A stretch of 64,000 bases of DNA, from positions 40,456,129 through 40,520,128 of the forward strand of contig OY743180.1 of assembly GCA_963555705.1 (NCBI GenBank). The letters run 5' to 3'. A program made the translations under genes and the position numbers. Shown here one piece after another: positions 33,285-44,131 of this stretch. A model generated the notes under the pieces. The model did no database searches. It was not told the origin of the DNA and saw nothing but the letters and a program-made list of their open reading frames with translations. The stretch is from Ligustrum vulgare (taxonomy: Eukaryota > Streptophyta > Magnoliopsida > Lamiales > Oleaceae). Numbering within the stretch: the stretch's first letter is position 1; every line of letters begins with the position of its first letter.

Positions 33285-34675
33285 CTACATTATAGTTTAC
33301 ATGATATGATTAGCATAGGTAAACCAAAAATGATTCACAAAAAATACAGATGCATGAAATTACATGAGTTTTCTTCAGCAAATAAATCAATGTGTGGGTG
33401 GTAATGAGAGCCTGCTTTCCTAGTGCTTCTACCCCCCTTTAATAAAATATGTGAAATGTGATAAATAATGAGGAAATTAATTTCTTGGTAACAATATCCA
33501 AATTCTTGTAAATCTTCTCATATAACTTAATTTTTTTTTTTTTTATTTGAGAAGACATTAATCTTGCATTTTATAGATTTTTCAACATGATAAAATCAAG
33601 AAATAAAACAGCAACAAATGACTTACTGGATGAAACGTTCATGGTTCTGATGAGTTTTAATTAAGTGCAATCTCAAGCATTCATGTTCACTTCTACCTGT
33701 AATATTCCTTTGGAAATCGCCTAGGACTTGGGGAGTTAGGTTTCATATGATGCAATTTGTCACCTTTTTCTCCTGGAACTTATCCTCCACAATTTCATCA
33801 TGTGAATTACCATGTTTGTACTTCCTGAGCTAGAGAACAACAGTAGCAGAAAAGCCATGGAACAAAGTCACTAACAGTAACAGCTGGTTTACCAAAACAA
33901 AAGTTATATGAAGGCAAATCTTTATCTCAAGTCTATTATAGTCACATCATATTTTTCATAATATGAATTTTATAAATAAAAACTCTTGAAGATGCTCTGA
34001 AACGATAGTGTGCATTGCCAAAATGGTTAAAAAGTGAAGATATGTACCCAGAAGACTGATCATAGCATCTTCAGTTAGCTGATCAAATAAAAGTTTAATT
34101 TCTGCAGACATCATCTGCTACCTCTCACCAGAGGTTCCTTTCAAATAAAATAAATGTTATAGCTAAACTTTTGTTTGATAATCTCTTTAATCGGAACCTA
34201 CTCATTAGTTATTAAAAATAAAACAAATGTTATGGACATCCTTAATCCCCAACTCTAGGAGCAATAATTTGAGATATAAATAAAAAAATGGGGCATAGGC
34301 TTCAGAACACCGGGTAAACCTTCAGAAGCATTCACTGCTGCCTTCAGATGTTGCACTTTTCAATTAATCTAATTGAAGATACAATCATAAACCTCATTAT
34401 AGCAAGGAGCTCGAATCTTGCATCTTCTTCTGTAATGCTTGCATCTAAAATAGTTTCAAATAATCAGAAATTTATCGATATTATACCAAAAAAATCTCAA
34501 AATCATTTGAGGTTAAAGAACTGAAATTTTGTTTTGAACACTTAAAGATTGAAACTATATGGTGAGAACCCCCAAATAAAGAGGAAATATTCAACTTTTC
34601 AGCACGTTTGAAGATTCAAATATATAGAAAAACACATCAAACTAACAATTTTCAAATGAAATGTTATTAATAAAA
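33285..34675. other. Non-coding DNA with exon-like minus-strand pieces
   Basis: Three short minus-strand stretches look exon-like but I cannot name them. One at about 33708-33783 (KLHHMKPNSPSPRRFPKEYY) lies between TTCCAG and GTAGAA. A second is at about 34052-34125 (MSAEIKLLFDQLTEDAM). A third is at about 34300-34440 (EEDARFELLAIM and LKAAVNASEGLPGVLKPMP). They lie between the E2 and SEC14 fragments on the same strand and may be further captured or introns-and-exons sequence. Confidence 0.3.
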
Positions 34676-34807
34676 TCAATCAATATATCTGTTTACTCAA
34701 AAAATTAACACGAATTACAGCATAACACCACAATTCATTTCAAATTCCTGCATCCAAATATTCAAGTATCTATATTCATAAATATAATCAAGGAGGGAGA
34801 AAAACAC

Positions 34808-34866
34808 TCATGATATCCTTGGGGATAATATTGCAACACTTCTTCCAGCTCCTCAAATTCAAAGTC
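34808..34866 (-). pseudogene. SEC14-like exon, copy 1 (open, splice acceptor damaged)
   Basis: The minus strand reads DFEFEELEEVLQYYPQGYH, the start of the CRAL-TRIO/SEC14 lipid-binding domain of plant SEC14-like phosphatidylinositol transfer proteins (SFH group). The frame is open, but the upstream acceptor reads TTCAA where the other copy keeps TTCAG, so normal splicing into it is lost. The donor side is CATGA|GTG. Confidence 0.8.
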
Positions 34867-35168
34867 TTGAAGAATCACATTCAATAAATAGGCAAATTTA
34901 GAAAACCTTGGTAACCTAAAATGACGAATTACTGAAAACTCAAGACTTCTATCAATAGGTCTTGAAGGAAGGCATAAAAACATGTCCTGAATATGAAATA
35001 TGATAATTCTTAAAATATGTAAAATCAATCATAACATCAATCAATCTATCAGTTTATCCAAAAAATTAACACGAATTACAGCATAACTTGACAATTCATT
35101 TCAAATTTCTGCATCCAAATATTCAAGTATCTATATTCATAAATATAATCAAGGAGGGAGAAAAACAC

Positions 35169-35227
35169 TCATGATATCCTTGGGGATAATATTGCAACAC
35201 TTCTTACAGCTCCTCAAATTCAAAGTC
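35169..35227 (-). pseudogene. SEC14-like exon, copy 2 (acceptor intact, nonsense codon)
   Basis: Same exon as 34808-34866. The acceptor ATTCTTCAG|GACTTTG is intact, but a GAA codon has become TAA within EELEEVL, so the product would be truncated. Together the two copies have complementary lesions. Confidence 0.8.
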
Positions 35228-35399
35228 CTGAAGAATCACAGTCAATAAATAGGCAAGTTTAGAAAACCTTGGTAACCCAAAAGGACGAATTACTAAAAAT
35301 TCAGGACTTCTATATATAGATAATTCTTAAAATATGTAAGACTGACTAAGAACTCTCCTTTCTAGTACTTTGTACGTGTGAACATAATCATAAAATTAC

Positions 35400-35499
35400 C
35401 TCCAATATGGTATCTCCTCCATACTCTCCCCTCCAATTAAGCATTTCTTCCCACATCTGGATGGTCTTCTCAATGTTAAAGTCTCTTACTATCAAAAAC
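35400..35499 (-). pseudogene. SEC14-like upstream exon
   Basis: 100 nt read on the minus strand as FLIVRDFNIEKTIQMWEEM, then LNWRGEYGGDTILE. This matches the CRAL-TRIO N-terminal segment of plant SEC14-like proteins (normally FLKARKFDIEKAxxMW...LxWRKEFGADTI). Acceptor TTCTTTTAG and donor GTAATT are both good, and the next exon in the true gene is exactly the one duplicated at 34808 and 35169. No exon for the acidic N-terminus, the lipid pocket or the C-terminus is found, so only two of many exons are present. Confidence 0.85.
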
Positions 35500-36329
35500 C
35501 TAAAAGAAATCAGTAGCTCCAGATCCAACTGATGGTTCCTGATGAAATAAACTTAGACATTAAGGCTTAGGAAAATCTACAAATACAAATGCCTCCAGTG
35601 GCTAAATATTAACCAACTAATAGAGTAAAATAATTATTAACCCAATCTAAAACAACATGCAGCAACAAATAAACAATTCCAGTTTCATCTTAATTTACAG
35701 AAGTATATACAACATATTGAACCTCACCTTGATGGCTTGATTCCTTAACATGTGCCAAACCATTCATTATCACAATGACTGAATATATTGAAAAAAAAAA
35801 AAATAGCTGTTCAAGTTCTATAAAAAATAACATTGCAGGAGATAAAAAGGAACCATCTTTTAACCCTTCTGTAAAAAAGCCACTGGAAATAGATAGAGCA
35901 ATGAGATAATACTAATTCAACCATACATACTCAACCCATAAACCTCCTTGAAATTATGCAAGCTTTTTTTTTTTTTTTTTTTTTGAGTAAATGTTTTGAA
36001 GTACAAATCTAACACTGCTTATCATAGCACCCCTACAAAAACCAAAATTGAAGGAAACTTCAGTGACAGCAGCCACTGACCAAAATGAAATTTAACAGTT
36101 CTTATATCACATAAACATTGGGCATGAAAAAAGAAAATCACAATTTGTCTAAGTAATTTAACAAACCTAATTAAAGGTATAAAACCAAATTTACCCGCTT
36201 CAGTGACATGAGAAAAGTGAGTAACCCACATTCTTCACGAGTCTTTACAACTTTACAATTCATTGAACCTGTGTGTAAATAATGAATGCATCAATAGACA
36301 CCTCTTGTGTGTTTATCTTGAGTGTGCAG
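35500..36329. other. Intron-like AT-rich DNA
   Basis: Poly-A and poly-T runs (about 35789, 35966) and no recognisable exon. It separates the SEC14 fragments (minus) from the MYB fragment (plus). Confidence 0.4.
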
Positions 36330-36459
36330 GGTTACAAAGATGTGGCAAGAGCTGCAGACTAAGATGGATAAATTACCTCGGACCTGATTTAAAGAAAGAG
36401 AATTTCTCTTCAGGAGAAGCAGAACTCATAATTAAACTCCAAAAAATTCTAAGCAATAG
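36330..36459 (+). pseudogene. Exon 2 of an R2R3-MYB transcription factor (isolated fragment)
   Basis: The sequence after acceptor TGTGCAG and before donor GTAAAT is exactly 130 nt, the usual length of the second exon of plant R2R3-MYB genes. It encodes [18 protein letters not shown], then [20 protein letters not shown] and KILSNR: helix 3 of R2, the linker and the first part of R3. Conserved R2 residues C, R and W are present. Departures from the consensus are Gly for Arg in NYLRPD and Ser for Gly in LLGNR. Neither exon 1 (R2 start) nor exon 3 (rest of R3, NEVKNYWN) is found nearby. The frame is open and splice sites are good, so decay is slight or the piece is young. Confidence 0.88.
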
Positions 36460-37599
36460 GTAAATTTTACCCATTATCCAATGATAGTTCTGTAAATATC
36501 GTAGTATTCTCAGACAATCAGAAGTGCAACTCAATCACACACTAAAATATTCACTAATGATCTCATAAAGTATTTGAAAGTGAATGAATCAAAAATATAT
36601 TAAGATTGAAGTTGGATTAGTTACCATAAGACAGAGATAGGAAAATCAGTCCAAATCATCATCACAAAGGAGAGAATTAAAACATATGAGATTGATGCTC
36701 CAAATTCCAAGTTCGAAGATGGAAGAATAAAAGCATCAGATGTTCCTGTTGAGGTACCACAAATTAGGGACTTCTATTACATGTGAGAAATCAAACAAAT
36801 AGATTTCTAAAAATCAGATCCACAAGTAGAGAAAAATGAATCTTAACCTTGAAGCTTTTGTGGTCAATTATCGTCGTCCAGTCGCTAGAACCTGACCAAA
36901 TTCAGGTCGAGTCTTCACTTTGACGCTGCGGTTCTATTGGTGGCCTTCTTTCAACTATTGACCGGCAAGAGGTTGGCAATTTTGAAAATGCTCAGAAGCT
37001 CGATTTTCCTTTGAACTTCCAGTTGGCCAACCTCAGTCTCGGTCACTTCCTGCTTCCATCCATTTTTTCTTTTGTTATTGCCTTCTTCTTGGTTGGATTC
37101 ACTTCACTTCGATTTTTGGTCGACCACTTCAGCCTTCACAGATCTTAGCCTCTGGTCATTGCTCTGGTTTGCCCTCCATGAATTCAAAAATGAAGTACGA
37201 AAAGAAACTTTTTGATGGGGGGAGTGGTGGAATGACTGTGGGTGCATATCTTGAAAGATTTTTACTGACATTTATTTTGAATTTTTCTATCTAGAAAGTG
37301 ACGTTTCTTAGGGAAAAATGCTAACTTTCTATTTTTATTTTGACTTATGACTTTTTGAGGATTTCCTAGGCAGGAGATTTTGGTGGGGGGGGGGGAGAAT
37401 GACCAAACTATCCTTTTTTATAATAATAATTATAAGATTTCATCAATTCTCTTCCCCCGAGAATGATATATTGTAACTACAAGTTGTATTTGTGACTTTC
37501 AGTTAATGCAGCCTCCTAAAGTGAAATAATAAAATGGTCGATATTCTTTAATCCTTATTAGTAGTAAAATCAGCATCAACATGTTATATAAGCAATGAT
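36460..37599. other. Region with a GC-richer, leader-like block
   Basis: 36840-37200 is richer in G and C than its surroundings and C-rich with TTC words, unlike neighbouring AT-rich DNA. Broken minus-strand frames start from an ATG near 37180. A G run lies at 37384-37395. This block could be a promoter-proximal/5' UTR fragment of a further captured gene. No family is recognised. Confidence 0.35.
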
Positions 37600-38160
37600 T
37601 TTTGTTCTCTTCTTCCATACATTAAACCAAAGTTAGGTTTTCCAACTAGATACCTCATTAACCATTTAAGACCATCCAAGGAGCTTTACTAGGATTTGAC
37701 ATAAACATACCTAAAAGCTAATAGTATAGTCTAAATCTGGTCAAGTAGTAATCGTATAATACATGACATAACCATAGAGTTTGCATAAGGAACATATTCA
37801 TTTCTTTGACTTCTTCAATTTTAGGGGAATGAGATGAAGATAACTCATACGACTAGCCAATGGAATGTTAACAAATTTGGCATCTTTTATACCAAATTTT
37901 GTTACCAAATTTCTTAGATAAGTTTATTGTGTTATATTTAATCTATATAGAACTCTATCCCTAGTAATAACCATGTCAAGTATCTTTCCTGCATTCCCTA
38001 AATCAGTCTTGTATTCAGATTTTAAAAAAAAAATCTTTAATTTGATTATTTCAGATTTACTACTACTAATAAGAAAATATCATCAACATATAGTAACAAA
38101 TAAACTTTCCAAACTTTCACATTATTATTATAATAAAGAGACACAATATTCCAACCTTAT
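37600..38160 (-). pseudogene. Copia reverse transcriptase C-terminal fragment
   Basis: The minus strand shows YVDDIFL near 38070-38095, then, with shifts, VITRDRVLYRLNIT, YLRNLVTKFGIKDAKFVNIP, LCKLYGYVMY and PDLDYTIS. These follow the order of the copia RT end (YVDD, connection, CTRPDIAYA). It is much decayed with no LTR found. Confidence 0.65.
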
Positions 38161-39051
38161 GAAATGTCCTTCCAAAACCTTCACTCGGATGGATCTTTAT
38201 CGAGGAGTATTCCAATCATACACATTGGCGCACTGACTATCTTGTCACGTCAATGGAAGGAATGACGATTATGCTTCAACAAAGTTCTTGTAAACCAACA
38301 AACCCTCATCGAGTTTCATCACGCACTTTAAGCTCACCTTGATGACAATGTACCTTCTTCTTTTGGAGGACCATTGAAGTTTTTCGTTACTATATTGCAA
38401 TATTAGGCTTTATTTAATAGCCTATTATGTATGTTTGGCTTACATTGTTTTAATCACTCATTTCATCTTACATGCATTGCTGAAACAATTTTGCTTATGC
38501 TAAAAGGGGGATTATTTGTGCAATTTGTATCGTGTGATTTGTATGACCCTTGTGAAATCATATGCTTTGAATACTATGTACATTGGTTTGTAAAAGATAG
38601 AGGGAAATCATGAATTCATGCTAAAACACAGTTGCTTTCTTTATTCTCATATTTGTATTATTTATTCTATTGTTCCCAAATCACATTGTTTTTCATGATA
38701 AAAAAGGGTGAATTATTTTCCTATGATCGACTTTAATCCTAATTTTTTTTATTCATAACAAACAAAGTTATCTTTTATGGTAACAAATGTATATCAAACG
38801 TTTCATGTTATAACAAATCTTCAAATTATTCAAAGCACAAATTTTCTCCCGAATATATACATCAAATCTATGTTATTAAGCACATAAAATGACAAGAACA
38901 AGGTCCAAGTGAATCTATTCAAGATCAAAACTTAAAGTGATTTGAAGATCAAGAATTCAAGATCACAAGACTAGAGTTGAATTTAAATTGATTAAACCTA
39001 TGAAAAAATGCATAACGCTCTCAATCTTTGGTTATGAAATTTTTATAAGCT
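38161..39051. other. Unassigned DNA
   Basis: A 60-codon frame at 38431-38613 has no known motif. Nothing else recognised. Confidence 0.35.
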
Positions 39052-39056
39052 CAAAA
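39052..39056. repeat. Target-site duplication CAAAA, left copy
   Basis: CAAAA here and at 50356-50360 flank the LTR pair 39057-39432 / 49979-50355. Confidence 0.8.
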
Positions 39057-39432
39057 TGTTAGAATAGTGTCCAAGCCTAATTGGTTGGGCCGGACGTGGA
39101 TTAACCCAAGCCTGCTATCTTAACCTAATTAGGTTTTACTTGAGCCTATAAGTATTGGGTTAAACAAAAGACAACTGTGTGAAAAATAATTGTCTTTTTG
39201 GTTGCTATGACAACCTATTCCAGATCCTAACTTGTTGTGTGGGTCACCGCTAGAGGCCGGACAAGTGGACAGCTGTGGTGACGAGAATTCTACATCACGC
39301 TTCACAATTCTTACCACGAGATTCATCAAAGTAAAATTTTTTAATACAGATTCTATCTAAGTGCAAGGTTGATCCGAGCTTTGGTTTTGAGTTCTTAATT
39401 TTCGCTGTGCATGTATGACACGAAACCTTACA
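39057..39432 (+). repeat. 5' LTR of old copia element
   Basis: Starts TGTTAGAATAGTGTCC and ends GAAACCTTACA. It aligns throughout with 49979-50355. The divergence implies an insertion millions of years older than the element at 16119. Confidence 0.88.
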
Positions 39433-42400
39433 GTGGTACTACCTTGTTTCTTGTTAGAGTTTGTCAATGCTTTAATGAATTCAATTTGATTGAAGTAATT
39501 TTCTAGTTTTCTAGCTTTTGAGAAAATCGGTTTTCTTGTTCTAAATTTGATTTGGAAAAGAAAATTAATTTTTGTTCAAAAAATTTGATCAAAAAAGGAA
39601 TTGCATGTACCCGACAGCGCAGGTAGCCAATAACAATAAACTCTGCTGTGGGGATTTGAAGCGGAACTTGTTGCTGCTGCGAGAGCAGATCACATTGTCG
39701 TTGTAATTATAGTGGAAGCGTAAAGGCACTGCTTTAGACAATAGGATACCGCTGCTAATCGACTGCAGTTCCTGTTGCCGATGGAGATGCAACGCCGGAT
39801 TGCCTGCGTCGCCATAACCAAGGAGACGATTTTCAAGATGCTTGAGATTTGGAGACGGGGGCCTCTAATGCAATTTGATAAATTGCGGGGGCCCATTTAC
39901 AATTTTGGTTTAGGGTTTTGAATTAGGGAAGGGGCTTCTCCTGAAATTTTGGACGTTTCGAGGTGGTACTTGCAAATTCGTTTCAGGGTTACATTTGCAA
40001 CTTTGAAAAAAGGAAAGGGGCTGTTTCTGAAATTTATGAAATTTTGCCTATGTTTAAATTTCAAACTGGGTCAAATTTAAAATGCAGTTTTAATTGCAAT
40101 TTTGAAAATTCTTAGAATATTATTTTAAAAGGGATTTTACCTAATTTTCAATTTAAACCCAAATTTTAATTTGTTAAAATCATATTTTAAAATTCACGAT
40201 TTTTGAATTATTGTCAAAATTTGATTTTAACAAAAACATATAATCTTGACCCTAAATTGAATTTAATTTAATTTACGAGTTTTACCCTGAAGTAAAATGT
40301 TAATTCAATTTTCCCTAATATTAAAATTAGAGTTGGACTCAAATTTGGTATTTATTTTAAAATTTGATTTTTTAATTTCATAAAATCAATAATTAGTTAA
40401 TTTGATTATTAATTGAATCTTATTTAGGATTTGATCCTAAACTTGATTAGCCCTATAATCTTGAAATTATAGTTGGACTCAAATTCGGTATTTGATTAAA
40501 ATTTGATTTTTTTTTTTAATTTCATAAAATTAATAATTCGTTAATTTTGATTATTAATTGAATCTTATTTAGAATTTGATCCTTAATTTGATTAGCCCTA
40601 TAATCTTGAAATTGGAGTTGGATCTAATTTGGTATTTAAATAAAATCAATAATTAGTTAATTCGATTATTAATTGAATCTTATTTAGGATTTGATCCTAA
40701 ATTTGATTAGCCCTATATCTTAAAATTAGAGTTGGACTCTAATTTTGTATTTAATTTATTTCAATTAAATAAACCCTTTAATTGAAGTAATTGATTAATT
40801 AATTACTAAATTAAATTTTATTTTGGGATTTTTGTCCTAAATTAAGATGTTAATTCAATTTTCTCCCTTTTGGAATTAGAGTTGAACTCTAATTTGATAT
40901 TTAATTTAAATATGATTTTAATTGAATAAGACCCGCTAATTAAAGTAAATTAATTAATTTAATGATTAATTATTGTTCCGATTCATTTTTATCTAAATTA
41001 GTTTAGATGACCTAGATTGCTAGAAACTTGAAACTTAATTATATAATATTAGATATTATATTATTACACATTTATATGATGAATGTGTATTTAGAGGATG
41101 GTTATGCACTCGACCTATATGATTGGTTGGATGCATGGTTAATTTATTCTACTTTTATTGATTGGGTCTGCGAGCTCTAGTTTCTAAATATGTGTCTAAG
41201 CGTCCATTTGATATATGCATGCGTGCTAATTAGTATAGGATACATGTTGGGGCTGGTCATAAGAAGACAACTAGTATAGGATGTAGGTTACAGCAACATA
41301 TGGAGATTATTGCATTTAGCATTCAAAAATCGAATACAGTGTCCCATAGGAATTGACAAACTACTATTATTCCTCGAGAAGACTAGATAGATATTGTCCA
41401 TAATCATCCACAATAATATTATGTGTATGATTAATTGCATGGGTTGATGTTAGTTAATATACATAGGAATGATGAGACTGAATCCCTTAAAAATATTATG
41501 TGTATGATTAATTGCCGGTAGACGAGTTTCACATTATGGAGTATCGGATACTTCTGAACAATGGGTCAGACTTAACCAAAATTACATCATTTATTGAGTA
41601 AATCAAAAGGGACATAATTTTTTGCAAGAAATTTATTAAATTCTTATTCATTGTTTAATACAAAGTTCCTTAAAATTTTATAGTGAAAAACTAGAATCCG
41701 CACTTGATGCGATTTGTTGAGTCACTTAAAGCTGTAAGTGGGAAGGTGTGTTTTATAACTATGGAACATAAGATATTTCTGAACAATGGGTAGAATTTAA
41801 TCGAAATATATCTTTTGTAGAGTCACTCAGGAGATGAGATTTTGGAGGTAGAGTCAAGTAAATATATAAGATGTATGCGACAAAGAGTTGTCTACTTGAC
41901 GATCTAGGAGTCACATGGAGATGTGATTGATAGAAGTACCTATCTAGATGTTTTATCAGGGGTTTTTGAGTCACTCAAGATTCTAATAGAACAAAAGGGA
42001 TCCTAGTCCACTGTGAATCTAACAGGAATTCACGAGATTAATGTTGAAGGTCATTCATTCCAGAAAAAAATAGTGGGAGTAATCAATTTAATATAAGATC
42101 TTATTAAATTGATTTATGCATGATAATACGTGATTCAATTTCAATTTATTATTGTTGTTGTTGTTGTTTGAGTTTTAAAATTTGATTTATTACTTGAACT
42201 TGTGCAATGTAATTGACACTGAGCAAGTTTATTGGGCTGAAATCCGTGAATTGGCGTCGTCATTTGAGAACGAGTCTCAAACACAATATGATCAAGAGTG
42301 CAGTTCTCGTACATGCCAATAATAGGAAACTTAATTAATAAATGCAAGGCTTCCTTAACAGAATTGAAGAAATGAGAAGTTTGGTGAATCTTTTACTTCA

Positions 42401-43331
42401 ATTTTCTATTTGATAGAGGTTAAGTAATCTACTTATTTATCCAATCGACTATTAGATACCAATAATATACAATGGTTAAAAGCAAAATAATTGGGAAAAA
42501 GGGTGATAGACCTATATGTAGGTAATAATTCAAATGTTGCTTGAACAACTTCAAAAGTTATCACCAATCTTTGCCTTCTCATTCAGTTTGAAATTTGCCA
42601 AATTGTTAATTACAATTTTTATGAAGAACGATACTTCCATTTCATGTTTGGACATGAAGTGATTCCTCTTTAATTAAGAATAAAAGTTATTCATTAACTT
42701 AGATGGGATACTATGGAAGTGAGGTAAATAAAAAATAGTCTACATTCTGAATATTGATAAGGCATAGACAAAGTCACCCAAATATGACACTTGGCTAGTT
42801 CAATTAATGTGGGATGGTTGATTCACTGAACCTATTATATTCGGATGTAAGTGGGAAAATTCAAAGTGGTCTTTAATCATTAGATAACCTTGATAGACAT
42901 GGTCATTTATGATGAAATATAAATCCAAGAGTCAAATAATACAAATATAAATTAGAAGACCAAAATGAGAAAATATTCTAATCACTTAGATTTAATCAAA
43001 GTGAAGAATACTCAAATAGCTGATTTCATGATTTTGTTATGAGAGCATAATTTTCGTATAGATAACTCTTTCACATATGCCTCGGCACAATAGCATAAAT
43101 CTGAAAGGAGAAAGATAGAAATTGATGCAATCATTGATTAAGCCATATAAAATCTCCAAAAACTATTTTTGGAGCTCTGCATTAAACACTTTGTGTTACA
43201 CACTTGGTCGTATTACATAAGAATTGGTTAGTCGAGATCCATATATGATATGGATTTCAAAGGTCAATTCTTCCTACATTCCTATCGAGAAAGAAAGTCT
43301 ATCTCGAATTTTGTCAATATCTTTGAGAAAT
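39433..43331 (+). other. Leader and decayed gag-side interior of old copia element
   Basis: No recognisable Gag frame remains. The stretch contains the minisatellite at 40320-40960 and an imperfect repeat of a ~50-bp block (GATA(C/T)TTCTGAACAATGGGT at about 41550 and 41770). Confidence 0.45.
40320..40960. repeat. Minisatellite, five diverged units of 110-150 bp
   Basis: The word AGAGTTGGACTCAAATTTGG or a close variant recurs at about 40326, 40466, 40612, 40725 and 40875. Between copies lies an ATTATTAATTGAATCTTATTTAGG-like block and GATTAGCCCTATA. Units are AT-rich and non-coding. Confidence 0.8.
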
Positions 43332-43439
43332 CACTACTGCAAAATTGCCTAAAAAACCCGCATTATACGCGTTGTATTTACAAAAAACCACTGCCTATAA
43401 AAGAATGGTGGCAATTTTGTAAATATTAGGCCCAGTATA

Positions 43440-43500
43440 TGCGTCGGTTACTTAAAAAAACCGACGCTTAAAATTGGGCACGAACAAATGGCGTCGGTGG
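43440..43500. repeat. CACTA left sub-terminal repeats
   Basis: GCGTCGGTTAC, AAACCGACGC and GGCGTCGGTGG occur within 60 bases in both orientations. Such motifs bind the small transposase subunit in En/Spm-type elements; here that role is inferred. Confidence 0.65.
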
Positions 43501-44131
43501 TAAAAACAATTGATGCTCATAATTATACTATACGCGTCGTTTGTTTTTACACAACTGATGCACAAACGCGTAAGTATAACATCCCCTCTCTCATAATTTC
43601 CTCTCATTTCTCTCTCAAACCGAACCACCAGTGCCTCCCCTCCTCTCTCAACCCGCCGCCTCTCCTCGTCGCTGCCGCCTCCTCTTCCTTACCTTCACTT
43701 TGTACGTTTTTTTTTTCCCTTATATTTTGAATATTTAGTTTATATTTTGAATGATTGATTAATGTTAATTTCTAATTTAGGAAAGCTATGATGTTATTAT
43801 ATATATATATTGTGTATACATTTATATGTATTGAGGAGTTGGGAATTGATTTTGGATTTATTTAGGAGTAGTAGATGATGTTGAAGTTTGACTGGAGCTG
43901 TGTTTGAGTTTTGGATATGTTGATGTTGAATATTTTGGTTTTATTATGGCATTTTGATTCCCCCTACAGGTTGGCTAAGTCCAATTTATAGGGGGATTCT
44001 GGTAAAATTTCTATAGGATTTTGTAAATAAAAAATGAAAATTATAATTTAAAATTCTTGTATTTGATTTCAATAATTAATATATAGTTGATTTAAAATTC
44101 TGTCATGAAATTTTTTACATAAAGGTCGTTA

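Larger units (their letters stand above)
34676..35335. repeat. Tandem duplication (period ~362 bp) containing a SEC14-like exon
   Basis: Unit 1 runs 34676-35037 and unit 2 from 35038 to about 35335, about 93% alike by eye. Unit 2 lacks about 50 bp near its end. Each unit holds one copy of the same 59-bp exon and its intron flanks. Confidence 0.9.

Noticed and set aside
33000..36500. A normal multi-exon gene
   Set aside because: Exons recognised belong to three different families on two strands, each lacking essential neighbours and two bearing nonsense or splice lesions.
39896..39935. Telomere-like word (TTTAGGGTTTTG)
   Set aside because: A single partial copy, not a tandem array.
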